From an uncultured Candidatus Actinomarina sp. (GTDB lineage Bacteria > Actinomycetota > Acidimicrobiia > Actinomarinales > Actinomarinaceae): a DNA stretch of 64,000 bases. The stretch covers positions 62,001 to 126,000 of the forward strand of contig CACIJJ010000001.1 of the NCBI GenBank assembly GCA_902587025.1. The letters are read 5' to 3'. The translations under genes and the position numbers were made by a program. Of the stretch, positions 54,182 to 63,643 are shown in pieces; position 1 is the stretch's first letter; each line of letters begins with the position of its first letter. The notes under the pieces are model-generated. The model searched no databases and was not told the origin of the DNA. It saw nothing but the letters and a program-made list of their open reading frames with translations.

Positions 54182-54323
54182 TGCTGTTAAAAAAAATAAT
54201 AAAATTGGTAAGTCATCGGTATGAAAAATTCCTGGAATAATGTCGAAGTGAGGAATGACTGAAATAAAAAATAAAATGTATAAAGGCGAAAATGTTTTAA
54301 GCCTATTTATTTTTAACCCCCAT
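54182..54323 (-). pseudogene. N-terminal extension of the 53129 gene, frameshifted at a run of five G
   Basis: The minus-strand frame of the downstream gene stays open here and encodes protein-like sequence (GLKINRLKTFSPLYILFFIS and on). Its only sensible start, ATG at 54323-54321, is in the +1 frame: ATGGGGG has five G (54321-54317). Removing a single G would join the ATG to the open frame exactly and give a 48-codon addition beginning M-G-L-K. A TAATAT (54332-54337) lies 8 nt before this ATG as a possible -10. This may be a sequencing or assembly indel, a real inactivating mutation or a slippage site. Confidence 0.75.
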
Positions 54324-54409
54324 CAATAAAGATATTAACCAATAAATACTTATAAATAGTATTTAAATCTTTTTAAAGAATAATAATTAGTTTTGTTAGC
54401 ATGTATTAA

Positions 54410-55393
54410 GTGGATAAAAAAGTAGTAGTTACAGGCTGTTCCGGCTTTATTGGTTTTCATCTATCAAATTCTCTATTAGAGGCTGATATACAAGTAATAG
54501 GTATTGACTCATTAAATTCAGCATATGATGTAAAGCTAAAGCAAAAAAGACTTGAAAAATTGGATAAAAATAATAACTTTACATTTTTTAATTACAATTT
54601 AAGTCAAGAGGACAGTCTTAACGAAATAAAGAAATATGATATATCGACAATCTATCATATGGCGGCAAGAGCAGGAGTGAGACAAAGTTTTTTAGATCCA
54701 CAAAGTTACATAGAGGATAATACATACGCAACTGCCAATGTTGTTAATTTCTGTAAAGAAATAGAGATTCCTGAAATAATTCTTGCATCAACATCATCAA
54801 TTTATGGGGACAGTGGTGAAAATTTAATGGTTGAAGAAAAAGATGAAAAAATAAAACCCCCTTCTGTTTATGCAAGTACAAAATTATCTGGGGAATCTTT
54901 GTCAAAAATAATTCTTGAAGACACAAATACAAACTTAATAATTTCTAGATTTTTTACAGTATATGGACCCTATGGAAGGCCAGATATGTCGATTTTAAGA
55001 TTTATACATTGGATAATAAATGAAGAAAAAGTAAAAGTTTTTGGGAATGGAGAACAGCAAAGATCTTTTACATATATAAAAGATGTTGTCGATGCACTCA
55101 GAAGAATGTCGGGTTTAGAAAACTCACATACTTTCAATGTTGGATCAAATATTACAGTTTCACTAAACGAAGTTATAAAATTAATTGAGGAATTTACAGG
55201 AAAAAATGCAAATATTGAAAACTTAGAACGTGCATATAAAGATCCTGACGTGGTTCGTCCAAATTTAGAAAAAATAAATGAAGCTATTGGATGGGAGCCG
55301 ACAACCGAAATACAGGAGGGTATTGAAAAAACAGTTTCATGGTATAAAGAAAATGAAGACTATCTGAAAGATCTGGTATATGTGAATGAATAA
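54410..55393 (+). CDS. UDP-sugar 4-epimerase (UDP-glucuronate 4-epimerase-like)
   Basis: 327 residues from a GTG start: VTGCSGFIGFHLSNSLLE (about 7-24), FYNL-like DxxD link, YHMAARAGVRQSFLDP with the AGVR-S element typical of UDP-glucuronate 4-epimerases, STSSIYGDS, and the YASTK catalytic Tyr-Lys pair. Late RSFTYIKDVVDAL and DPDVVRP segments agree with the family. With UDP-GlcA produced by the dehydrogenase at 59475, it would make UDP-GalA. Confidence 0.85.
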   Translation: MDKKVVVTGCSGFIGFHLSNSLLEADIQVIGIDSLNSAYDVKLKQKRLEKLDKNNNFTFFNYNLSQEDSLNEIKKYDISTIYHMAARAGVRQSFLDPQSYIEDNTYATANVVNFCKEIEIPEIILASTSSIYGDSGENLMVEEKDEKIKPPSVYASTKLSGESLSKIILEDTNTNLIISRFFTVYGPYGRPDMSILRFIHWIINEEKVKVFGNGEQQRSFTYIKDVVDALRRMSGLENSHTFNVGSNITVSLNEVIKLIEEFTGKNANIENLERAYKDPDVVRPNLEKINEAIGWEPTTEIQEGIEKTVSWYKENEDYLKDLVYVNE

Positions 55394-56342
55394 AGTAATC
55401 GTCACTGGAGGTGCAGGTTTCATTGGTTCGAACCTTGTAAAAAGGTTATTGAAGGATGGTGCTGAAGAAATACTTGTAATTGATGATTTTTCAACCGGAA
55501 AGAAGGAAAACCTTCATGACTCCCCAAAAGTACATCTCATTGAATCAAAACTTGAGGATATTAATGATTTAGAAAGTCAATTTAAGGGGTATGATTTTTG
55601 CTTTCATCTAGCAGCTGGAGTAGGCGTTCAATACATAATGGATAATTTGAGTGATTCATTATTAACTAATATTCAAGGAACTCATATTGTCTTTGAAGCG
55701 TGTAAAGAAAACAACATACCTGTGTTAATAACTTCTACTTCAGAGATTTATGGAACCTCTAAAGAAGAAAGTTGGGATGAAGAAACAAAGAGTTTGATTG
55801 GGCCTACGACAAAACTTAGATGGTCATACGCTGTATCAAAAATGATTGATGAATTTTTAGCTCTATCTGAATTCGAAGCCGGTAATCTTAAACCAATAAT
55901 AGTCAGGCTCTTCAATACGATAGGTCCAAATCAGGTTTCTGATTATGGAATGGTTGTACCAAGATTTGTGGAATCTGCATTAAAAGACGAGGATTTAGTT
56001 ATCCATGGTGACGGATCTCAAACTAGATCATTTACTTGGGTTGGAGATGTGATTGATTACTTTGTGAAACTATCTGAGTTAAAAAGTTATGGAGAAATAT
56101 ATAACATTGGTCAAACCGAAGAAATATCGATAAAGAACTTAGCTCAACTAATAATTGATACATCGAATTCAAATTCAAAAATTAAGTTTTTAAGTCATAA
56201 AGATGTGTTTGGTGATAAGTTTGAAGATCCTACAAGGCGCACACCGAATATAGATAAAATTGTTAAAGCAACCGGAATTAAACCGGGTTACGATATCCAA
56301 ACAATGATTAAAGAAATTGTGGAATTTAAAAGACAAGATTAA
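55386..56342 (+). CDS. NAD-dependent epimerase/dehydratase (GalE/UXS-like)
   Basis: 318 residues: VTGGAGFIGSNLVKRLLKDG (about 5-24), DDFSTGKKENL, FHLAAGVGVQYIMDN, STSEIYG, and a Tyr-x3-Lys in SYAVSK. The AAGVGVQYIMD element and a late RRTPNIDK segment resemble nucleoside-diphosphate-sugar epimerases close to UDP-glucose 4-epimerase and UDP-xylose synthase. Substrate not defined. It overlaps the preceding epimerase by 8 nt. Confidence 0.82.
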   Translation: MNKVIVTGGAGFIGSNLVKRLLKDGAEEILVIDDFSTGKKENLHDSPKVHLIESKLEDINDLESQFKGYDFCFHLAAGVGVQYIMDNLSDSLLTNIQGTHIVFEACKENNIPVLITSTSEIYGTSKEESWDEETKSLIGPTTKLRWSYAVSKMIDEFLALSEFEAGNLKPIIVRLFNTIGPNQVSDYGMVVPRFVESALKDEDLVIHGDGSQTRSFTWVGDVIDYFVKLSELKSYGEIYNIGQTEEISIKNLAQLIIDTSNSNSKIKFLSHKDVFGDKFEDPTRRTPNIDKIVKATGIKPGYDIQTMIKEIVEFKRQD

Positions 56343-56349
56343 TTAAATT

Positions 56350-57492
56350 ATGAGGGTATTAGTGACTGTAGGAATATTTCCTCCAGATATTGGTGGACCT
56401 GCAACTTTTGTTCCAAAAATTGCAAAATATTTTCAAGATGAACTTAATTATGAAATAGAAATCTTAACTTTATCTGATAATAAAATTTCAAATACAAACG
56501 ATGATTTTAGTGTGAAACGAATTCATAGAAACTTACCAATAATATATCGTTGGTTAAAAACAATTTTTACTATTTATAAATTGGGGAAGAATAAAGATTT
56601 AATATTTGTAAATGGTCTTGGTACAGAGGCCACAATTGCCAATATTTTTTTGAAAAAAAAGATAATAAGAAAAATTGTTGGTGACCCTGTCTGGGAAAGA
56701 GCATACAGCAAAGCAAAGATATCAGAAAACTTTGATGAATTTCAAGTTAAAAATTATGGATTCTCAATATCGCTCCAAAAGAAGGTGCGAAGCTTTAGCA
56801 TTAAAAAATCTGATATTGTAGTAACACCATCTCAACACCTAAAAAATTTTATTCTAAACTTAGGATTTAAAAACAAAATTGAGATCATAAATAATGGTGT
56901 ATTTATACCTGAGGAAAATACAAATATATTTACAAATGATCAAATTAATATCACTATTGTATCCAGGCTTGTATCACATAAAAATATTGAAAAAATAATT
57001 AAAGCAATATCAGATTTAAATAGTCCATTAATTAATTTAAATATTATCGGAGATGGGCCTGAGCTAAATCAACTTCAAAAAATTTCATTAGAATCTAATA
57101 ACAAAGATAATATTATTTTTCATGGGAAACTAAACAGAGATGAAATTAACTATATTTTTTTGAATAGTGATATTTACATACAAGCATCGAATTATGAAGG
57201 ATTGCCACATTCCTTACTTGAGGCCATGAGTTATGGAATTCCAGTTCTGTGTACACCTGTTGGAGAATGTAAAGAAATATTGGGAAATGAAGATAGAGGA
57301 TATATATTAGATTTACCCGTATCAAAAAATAATATTAAATCAAAGATTAGTGAGATTATTGGCGAAAAAGATATTGCAAATAAAAAAGGTGGAAGAGGTA
57401 AAGATTTTATTAATGAAAAATATAATTTAACAAATTCATTTAATCTTTATAAAAATCTTTTTACAAGAGTACTTGAGGATGAATATAAATGA
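56350..57492 (+). CDS. Glycosyltransferase (GT4)
   Basis: 380 residues with a classic GT4 layout: GIFPPDIGGPATFVPKIAKYF (GPATF acceptor loop, about 8-28), VSRLVSHKNIEKIIKAI, IIGDGPELNQL, and the donor motif ASNYEGLPHSLLEAMSYGIPV with the E-x7-E pair. Works at the inner membrane. It lies 7 nt after the epimerase, overlaps the next GT by 4 nt. Confidence 0.88.
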   Translation: MRVLVTVGIFPPDIGGPATFVPKIAKYFQDELNYEIEILTLSDNKISNTNDDFSVKRIHRNLPIIYRWLKTIFTIYKLGKNKDLIFVNGLGTEATIANIFLKKKIIRKIVGDPVWERAYSKAKISENFDEFQVKNYGFSISLQKKVRSFSIKKSDIVVTPSQHLKNFILNLGFKNKIEIINNGVFIPEENTNIFTNDQINITIVSRLVSHKNIEKIIKAISDLNSPLINLNIIGDGPELNQLQKISLESNNKDNIIFHGKLNRDEINYIFLNSDIYIQASNYEGLPHSLLEAMSYGIPVLCTPVGECKEILGNEDRGYILDLPVSKNNIKSKISEIIGEKDIANKKGGRGKDFINEKYNLTNSFNLYKNLFTRVLEDEYK

Positions 57493-58550
57493 AAAAAGTG
57501 CTTGTATTGAATATATCTACTGATTCCAAAAATACATCTCTGGGATTTGCAATATCTTGGTTAAATGCATTTGCAAAAAAATTTGATGAAGTTCATGTCA
57601 TTAGCTTGAGTAAAGGAAGTGATGATGAACTAGAAAAAAATGTACTTGTTTCCTCAGTAGATAATGAACTTGGAAGAGTTTCAAAAATAATTAATCTTTA
57701 TAAATTAATCAATAAGCTAACAAAATCAAATAAATATGAATTCTGCTTGTCTCATATGTCGTCATTAATGGTGATAATCTCTTCACCAATACTAAAAATG
57801 AGAAAAATTAAATCAATATTTTGGTACACACATAAAGGTCCTACTGATTTCTTAAAAAAAATATTTTTGCTAAAAGCATCGATTTATTCCAACAAGATAA
57901 TAACAGCATCAAAAAATTCATTTCCGTACAAAAGATTTTTTAACAATAAAAGAAAATTACACGTTATTGGCCATGCAATTAAATTCGATGAGTTCTTCAG
58001 AAAAATTAATAGTTTCGATGAAAAAGATTTTGTAATCATATCAAGAATTTCTAAATCAAAGAAAATTGACGAATCAATATTAGGATTTCTCAATAGCGAA
58101 AAAGGATCTAGTCATAAATTATCAGTTATTGGAGGACCTCTATCATCTGAAGATGAAATATATTATAAAGACCTTAAGTTAAAATATGCTTCACATGAAA
58201 ATATAAGTTTTTTGGGAAGTATGACTCATAAAAACTTAATAAATGAAATTTCTGATTTTAGTTTTCACATTAACAATACGGAAGAAGGCTTTTATGATAA
58301 ATCTGTTCTTGAAACAATGTCACATGGACTTGTTAATTTTTATTCTAATTCTGACTATGACGAACTTTTACCAGAAGAATATCGAGATAAATTTAAATTT
58401 GATGGAACGCCTGAAAGCTTATCAAAAAAAATCACTGATATTGGCAATTTAAAAATAGATGAAATCAATAAAATCATTAATTTTTCACAATCAAAATTAG
58501 AAAAGCAGTCTGTTAATAACCTTGTAGAGAGAGTTTTGACAATTATTTAG
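57489..58550 (+). CDS. Glycosyltransferase (GT4-like)
   Basis: 353 residues. GT-B fold with ISWLNAFAKKFDEVHVISL near the N-terminus, WYTHKGPTDFLKKIF, VIGHAIKFDEFF, ISRISKSKKIDESILGF and the donor site NNTEEGFYDKSVLETMSHGLV. Donor unknown. Ends antisense to the UDP-xylose synthase gene with an 8-nt overlap. Confidence 0.83.
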   Translation: MKKVLVLNISTDSKNTSLGFAISWLNAFAKKFDEVHVISLSKGSDDELEKNVLVSSVDNELGRVSKIINLYKLINKLTKSNKYEFCLSHMSSLMVIISSPILKMRKIKSIFWYTHKGPTDFLKKIFLLKASIYSNKIITASKNSFPYKRFFNNKRKLHVIGHAIKFDEFFRKINSFDEKDFVIISRISKSKKIDESILGFLNSEKGSSHKLSVIGGPLSSEDEIYYKDLKLKYASHENISFLGSMTHKNLINEISDFSFHINNTEEGFYDKSVLETMSHGLVNFYSNSDYDELLPEEYRDKFKFDGTPESLSKKITDIGNLKIDEINKIINFSQSKLEKQSVNNLVERVLTII

Positions 58551-59478
58551 ATAATTGTTCTTCGACCCATGTAATAGTTTTTGCTAATCCTTCATCAAGA
58601 TTAACTTTTGGCTCCCAATTTAACGTTGTTTTAGCTTTTGTGATATCAGGCTTACGCTGCTTTGGATCATCATTTGGAAGTTCTAAATATTTTATTTCAG
58701 ATGTTGAATCTGTTAATTTAATAATTTTTTCAGCTAATTGGCCAACTGTCATTTCATTTGGATTACCGATATTGAAAACATCATATTCAGTTGAGTTCAT
58801 TAAGGAGATAATTCCTGCAACAGTATCTTCTACGTATGAAAAACTTCGTGTTTGTCTACCGTCTCCATATATAGTTATATTTTCATTTCTTAGTGCTTGT
58901 ACAATAAAATTTGTTACTACTCTTCCATCGTTTAATTGCATTCTTGGACCATATGTATTAAAAATTCTTACAATTTTAGTTTTAAGACCATAAGACCTTG
59001 AATAAGTTGCAACTGCTGCCTCTGCAAATCTCTTCGCTTCATCATACATACTTCTCTCACCATTTGGATTCACATTACCCCAATATTCTTCGTTCTGAGG
59101 ACTGATCAATGGATCTCCATAAACTTCAGAGGTTGATGCGAGTAAGTATTCTGCACTATGTTTTTTAGCTAAGCCCAATGTATTTATTGTGCCTACACTT
59201 CCAGCTTTGAGAGTATTGACTGGATGTTCAGTATATGCTTTTGGTGAAGCTGCGCTGGCAAAATGTAAAACATAATCAACCTTATCTTCTATTTCTATAT
59301 GATGTTGAACGTCGTGCTCTATGAACGAAAAATTTTCATTGTCCAGTAAATTATTTATATTTTCAGTAGAGCCAGTTAGCAAATTGTCAATAACGATAAT
59401 TTTGTGACCATCATTAATTAGATTTTCACATAAATAAGATCCTACAAATCCCGAACCACCAGTAATTACGATATTCAT
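58543..59478 (-). CDS. uxs: UDP-glucuronate decarboxylase (UDP-xylose synthase)
   Basis: Converts UDP-GlcA to UDP-xylose with transient NAD reduction. 311 residues from the ATG at 59478; the ATG at 59487 adds only three. [68 protein letters not shown] and [13 protein letters not shown] (Tyr-x3-Lys), [21 protein letters not shown] are near-identical to the UXS family pattern. It overlaps ugd by 4 nt, so the two steps are co-translated. Confidence 0.93.
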   Translation of the reverse strand: [311 protein letters not shown]

Positions 59479-60677
59479 AGTGACCATGGAATATAGGTTA
59501 TAGAATTAGAATCTTCAATGATTTTATTCAACCTATCAAGTGTTAGCTCTTTAACCGGGTACATTAGAACAAATAAATGGGGAGAATTGAGATCCTCAAG
59601 ATAGTCAAATTTGACTATATTTTCATCATTAATTATTTCGTCAAATACAACAACATTTTCAATTGAACTTTTCAGTTTTTTAAAAACTTCTGTTGTTGGT
59701 GAGTTTCTCAAATCATCTGTGTCTTCTTTGAATGCTGCACCAATAAGCACTACTCCTTCTAATTTTTTTGATTCATACAATTCTTTAATATTTTCTGAAG
59801 TCCAATCTGCATGAATATCGTTTGAATTTATGATGTTTGAAATAAGTGGAAGATTTAATTTATCTTTATCATAAAAATTATTAACTTCTACAAGGTCTTT
59901 TGGAAAACATGATCCACCCCAAGATGGTGAAGGTCTAAAATAATGCTGTCCGATTCTATTGTCTAGGCCTACTCCTTTTAAAACGTCATCTAAATTTCCT
60001 CCAGAATAGTCTATTAACCTTGTTGCTTCATTCACAAAAGATAATCGGAGAGGAAGATATGTGTTTGCAAGATATTTAATCAATTGAGAGCTAATCGAAT
60101 CAGTTGTAATAATCTCACAGTCAAAGCCACTGTAAAGCTCTTTTAATTTGGTAAGTTTTTCAGTGTCAGTCCCACCAAGAACAATCCTATCTGGCTTAAA
60201 GAAATCTTCAACAGCTGTACCCTCTCTTAAAAATTCTGGATTAAACGTTAATTTACTCGAATCCATTCCAACTTTCTCACATACCTTTTCTATCTCGTAT
60301 GGAGGAATTGTCGATTTTACAGTTATTACTAAGTCATTATTATTTACATTATTTATTTCTTTAATGGCAGATTCTAAAAACTTTGTATCTACAGAATTTG
60401 TTTCAATATTGTTTGGTGTTTGAACGCAGACAAAAACAATATCAATGTTGTCCCATTCAATGCTTGCATAATCTGATGAGAAAGACATTCTTTTAAATGT
60501 TTCATCATCATTGAAATATTCTTCTAGTCCAGGCTCATAAAAGGTAATTTTTTTACTAGATAGATCTTTAATTTTATTTTCATCCAAATCAATAAAATTA
60601 ACGAAGTTACCATGACTAGCTAACCCTACTCCAGTTACTAAGCCTACATACCCTGTACCTATGATGACAATGTTCAT
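59475..60677 (-). CDS. ugd: UDP-glucose 6-dehydrogenase
   Basis: Oxidises UDP-glucose to UDP-glucuronate. 400 residues from the ATG at 60677 (ATG at 60704 would add nine residues that include part of the divergent promoter region). IGTGYVGLVTGVGLA (about 5-19), FVCVQTP, FNPEFLREGTAVEDFFKPDRIV, catalytic Cys in SWGGSCFPKDL, and the C-terminal AFKEDTDDLRNSP. Feeds the UXS gene and probably the 4-epimerase at 54410. Confidence 0.93.
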   Translation of the reverse strand: MNIVIIGTGYVGLVTGVGLASHGNFVNFIDLDENKIKDLSSKKITFYEPGLEEYFNDDETFKRMSFSSDYASIEWDNIDIVFVCVQTPNNIETNSVDTKFLESAIKEINNVNNNDLVITVKSTIPPYEIEKVCEKVGMDSSKLTFNPEFLREGTAVEDFFKPDRIVLGGTDTEKLTKLKELYSGFDCEIITTDSISSQLIKYLANTYLPLRLSFVNEATRLIDYSGGNLDDVLKGVGLDNRIGQHYFRPSPSWGGSCFPKDLVEVNNFYDKDKLNLPLISNIINSNDIHADWTSENIKELYESKKLEGVVLIGAAFKEDTDDLRNSPTTEVFKKLKSSIENVVVFDEIINDENIVKFDYLEDLNSPHLFVLMYPVKELTLDRLNKIIEDSNSITYIPWSL

Positions 60678-60718
60678 ATTATGCAATGTTAACAATTTTA
60701 ACACTTAAAATGTTATTA

Positions 60719-61867
60719 ATGATTGTTTATTTAGCACATTGGGATTGGATATTAACTCAATCAAGAAAAGACATTGTATCAAATATCAACGATTCAAAAT
60801 TTATGGCAATTTGCCCTTTTGATCGAAACGAAATTGAACTTGGAAATTATTACAAAGAAACAATTGATTGGAAATTAAATAGAAATAAAATTTTTGACTT
60901 TTGGGGAATTAAAAATCTCCGAAATATAATTAAAGATTTAAATTCTGATGATATTGTCCACGTATTCACTTTAAAATCTGGTCTTCTTTTTGCTTTTGCG
61001 AACCTATTTAGAAATAATAAAACCAAAAATATATTGACTATAACCGGATTAGGTTATCTATTTAGCGATAACTTCAAAGCGAAGATTTTAAAAATATTGT
61101 TAAGTTTTATTATTAGACCTCTGATTAATAAAAATTTTGATTTTTTGATGTACCAAAATGGAGAAGATCAAAAAACATTTAATAATTACTCAAAATATAA
61201 TGGTGAATCATTCATAATTCCAACTTCTGGGATAACCGTGAAGGAACTTGAATTAAAAAAAGAATACCGGAACTCCAAATTAAAAGTAATTATGGCTACT
61301 AGGTTAATTAATGACAAAGGTATATTTGAATATCTTGATCTAGCTAATTTGATGAAAGATTCAGACTTTGAGTTCTATCTTGCTGGTGATTTAGACAATG
61401 GAAATCCAGATTCACTTAGTGAATCTCAGCTAAATGAAATAAAAAATAGTAACTTTATAAATTATTTAGGACATATTGATGTAAAGAAAGAGCTTCACAA
61501 TTTTGATATAAATATTGTTATGTCAAAATATGAGGGTTCTTCAAGAATACTTTTAGAGTCTTTGTATGTAGGTTTAATATGTTTATCTAATAATATTCCC
61601 GGCACTTTAGAGCTCAGCTCAAAATTTAGAAATTCTTTCTTTATAAATGAAAACAACATTGAAGAATTTAGAAGAAATCTTGATGAAATAATTAATCATG
61701 ATGCTTTTTCAGATAGTACACAAAATATTCTTTTTGAGGAAGATGCCAAATACAATAGAGAATTAATTGATCAAAACTATACGTCTGTCAAAATTGCAGC
61801 TGCATATAATAAAATTTACCGATATTTAAGAAAAGAGATCGAGAGCTACAAAAGTGAATTTATCTAA
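60719..61867 (+). CDS. Glycosyltransferase (GT4)
   Basis: 382 residues from the ATG at 60719, giving MIVYLAHWDWILTQSR, which aligns with GT4 relatives starting VAHWDW; ATGs at 60710 and 60686 are alternatives. VFTLKSGLLFAFANLF, TITGLGYLFSDN, VIMATRLINDKGIFEYLDLA and the donor segment MSKYEGSSRILLESLYVGLI follow. Members close to this type include bacterial UDP-galactose or N-acetylgalactosamine transferases of capsule loci. Overlaps the WecA-like gene by 14 nt. Confidence 0.85.
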   Translation: MIVYLAHWDWILTQSRKDIVSNINDSKFMAICPFDRNEIELGNYYKETIDWKLNRNKIFDFWGIKNLRNIIKDLNSDDIVHVFTLKSGLLFAFANLFRNNKTKNILTITGLGYLFSDNFKAKILKILLSFIIRPLINKNFDFLMYQNGEDQKTFNNYSKYNGESFIIPTSGITVKELELKKEYRNSKLKVIMATRLINDKGIFEYLDLANLMKDSDFEFYLAGDLDNGNPDSLSESQLNEIKNSNFINYLGHIDVKKELHNFDINIVMSKYEGSSRILLESLYVGLICLSNNIPGTLELSSKFRNSFFINENNIEEFRRNLDEIINHDAFSDSTQNILFEEDAKYNRELIDQNYTSVKIAAAYNKIYRYLRKEIESYKSEFI

Positions 61868-62894
61868 TTTTCAAGTATCAATAACAAGCGCAGCGATAGC
61901 AACAATTTTATTATCCATATTTTTTAATTGGATAACTCTACAAAGAACAAAAAACTTTGTACCAAGTATAAGAAAAAATGAAGAAAGATTATCTTCAATA
62001 TATGTTCCACCATTTGGTGGTATTGCCTGTTCTATCGCTTTTTTGATATCTACAAGGCTTCTAGGACAGGCTGAAAGTAATTTCTTATACATAGGATTTT
62101 TTGCAGTAATAATTTCAATTATTGGCTTACTCGATGATTTGTATAATTTTAAATGGTATATTAAATTATTTTTTCAAATAATCATTGTCTACATACCTCT
62201 GTATAACTTAAATATTTTCATAAATTTTGAATCGCTTATTGGGGTAGAATTCAATAATTCTTTAAATTACATAGTTTCAACGATTTGGATTATGTTGATA
62301 ATGAATGCAATAAATTTTATAGATAATATGGATGGGCTTGCCGTAGTTGTCTCTTCAGCTATATGTATACAGATTGCGGTCTTAACAAATTATTTAAACC
62401 AGTATAAGTTAACAGATATTTCTATTCTTCTACTTTGTGCAATTGGAGGTTTTTTATTTTTCAATTTCCCACCTGCAAAACTATACTTTGGGGATTCTGG
62501 AAGTTTATTTATAGGTTTTTGTTTAGGATTTATGAGTATTATTTATAATTGGGTTCCAGAAGATGTTACTGTTTATTCAACTACACTCAGCCCAATATTG
62601 TTAGTATTTTCCGTTCCCTTGATAGATTTTCTTGTTGTTGTAACCTACAGAATTAGTATTGGTAAATCACCTACTATCGGTGGAACAGACCATATCTCAC
62701 ATCGATTACTTGCAAAAGGATTTTCTGTAAAAACCGTTCTTTCAATATTTCTAATTTATAGTCTTGGAACATTTTTATTAATTTATCTGTCAATTTTTAC
62801 TTCAACCCAATTATCTCTTTTAATTATTGGAGTTTTATTTACTGTTTATTTTCTTACTTACTTAATTTCGATAAGATTGAAGGTTTTAACTTAA
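61854..62894 (+). CDS. Polyprenyl-phosphate HexNAc-1-phosphate transferase (WecA/MraY family)
   Basis: 346 residues from a GTG start, about ten or eleven membrane segments. Active-site loops: IGLLDDLYNFKW (DD motif, about 92-103), NAINFIDNMDGLA (N-x3-D-x2-D), YFGDSGSLFIG and a late GGTDHISHRLL (the HxH-type loop of the WecA/TagO group). Starts glycan chains by moving a HexNAc-1-phosphate from UDP to undecaprenyl phosphate; TagO-type wall glycan priming is a good fit. Confidence 0.88.
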   Translation: MNLSNFQVSITSAAIATILLSIFFNWITLQRTKNFVPSIRKNEERLSSIYVPPFGGIACSIAFLISTRLLGQAESNFLYIGFFAVIISIIGLLDDLYNFKWYIKLFFQIIIVYIPLYNLNIFINFESLIGVEFNNSLNYIVSTIWIMLIMNAINFIDNMDGLAVVVSSAICIQIAVLTNYLNQYKLTDISILLLCAIGGFLFFNFPPAKLYFGDSGSLFIGFCLGFMSIIYNWVPEDVTVYSTTLSPILLVFSVPLIDFLVVVTYRISIGKSPTIGGTDHISHRLLAKGFSVKTVLSIFLIYSLGTFLLIYLSIFTSTQLSLLIIGVLFTVYFLTYLISIRLKVLT

Positions 62895-63617
62895 CTTATC
62901 TTCGAGTTCAATAATTCTTTCAGGAGTTCCTGCATCAATCCACCAGCCATTTATATTTAAGTTCATACATTTATTTTCTGAAACAAAAATATTGCATAAA
63001 TCTGTAATCTCATATTCTCCCCTAGCAGATGGCTCTAAAGTATCAATCTTATTAAAAACAGAATTATCAAACATGTATAAACCCACAACGGCATCATTCG
63101 ATTTAGGATTGGTTGGCTTTTCCTCAATTGAAAGAACCTTTCCGTCAATATCCATCTCAGCTACTCCAAATTCCTCAGGATTCTCTACTTCAGTTGTGAA
63201 TATACATGCCCCTTCATGAAAATTTTTGAAATCAAAATTATTAAATGGACTATTTTCAAAAAAGTTATCGCCTAAAACAAAAAATATTTTCTCATTTTCA
63301 TCTACATAATCTCTTGCTTGATATAAAGCATGTGATATCCCTTTTGGTTCTTCTTGAATAGTAAATTCTATATTTAAATCTTTAAATTCACCAAGAGTAA
63401 CTTCTTGTATCATATTGAAGTATTCTGGGTTAGTTATAATTACAAATTTTCTCATTCCCCAGTTAACAAGTTGAGAAATCTGTCGATTAATCATGGGGGT
63501 TCCATTTACATCTAAAAGTATTTTTGTAGATTTATTTCCTCTAAATTCTTGTAATCTTGTTCCAAGACCACCTGCAGCAATAATACATTTGATATTTTCC
63601 ACAACTAAAGAATACAT
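62886..63617 (-). CDS. Sugar-1-phosphate nucleotidyltransferase (RmlA-like)
   Basis: 243 residues: AAGGLGTRLQEF (nucleotide-binding loop, about 14-25), KILLDVNGTPMI, EEPKGISHALYQARDYV, FVLGDNFFE, EEFGVAEMD, AVVGLYMFD, GEYEITDL and WIDAGTPER, all in RmlA order. Typical of short glucose-1-phosphate thymidylyltransferases, but UTP and other sugars are possible. It ends antisense to the WecA-like gene (9-nt overlap) and diverges from the LCP gene. Confidence 0.87.
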   Translation of the reverse strand: MYSLVVENIKCIIAAGGLGTRLQEFRGNKSTKILLDVNGTPMINRQISQLVNWGMRKFVIITNPEYFNMIQEVTLGEFKDLNIEFTIQEEPKGISHALYQARDYVDENEKIFFVLGDNFFENSPFNNFDFKNFHEGACIFTTEVENPEEFGVAEMDIDGKVLSIEEKPTNPKSNDAVVGLYMFDNSVFNKIDTLEPSARGEYEITDLCNIFVSENKCMNLNINGWWIDAGTPERIIELEDKLS

Positions 63618-63643
63618 AGTTATATTATGTAATTTGGTATTGT

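Noticed and set aside
58640-58993. 117-codon plus-strand ORF opposite uxs
   Set aside because: Antisense shadow of the highly conserved UXS gene.
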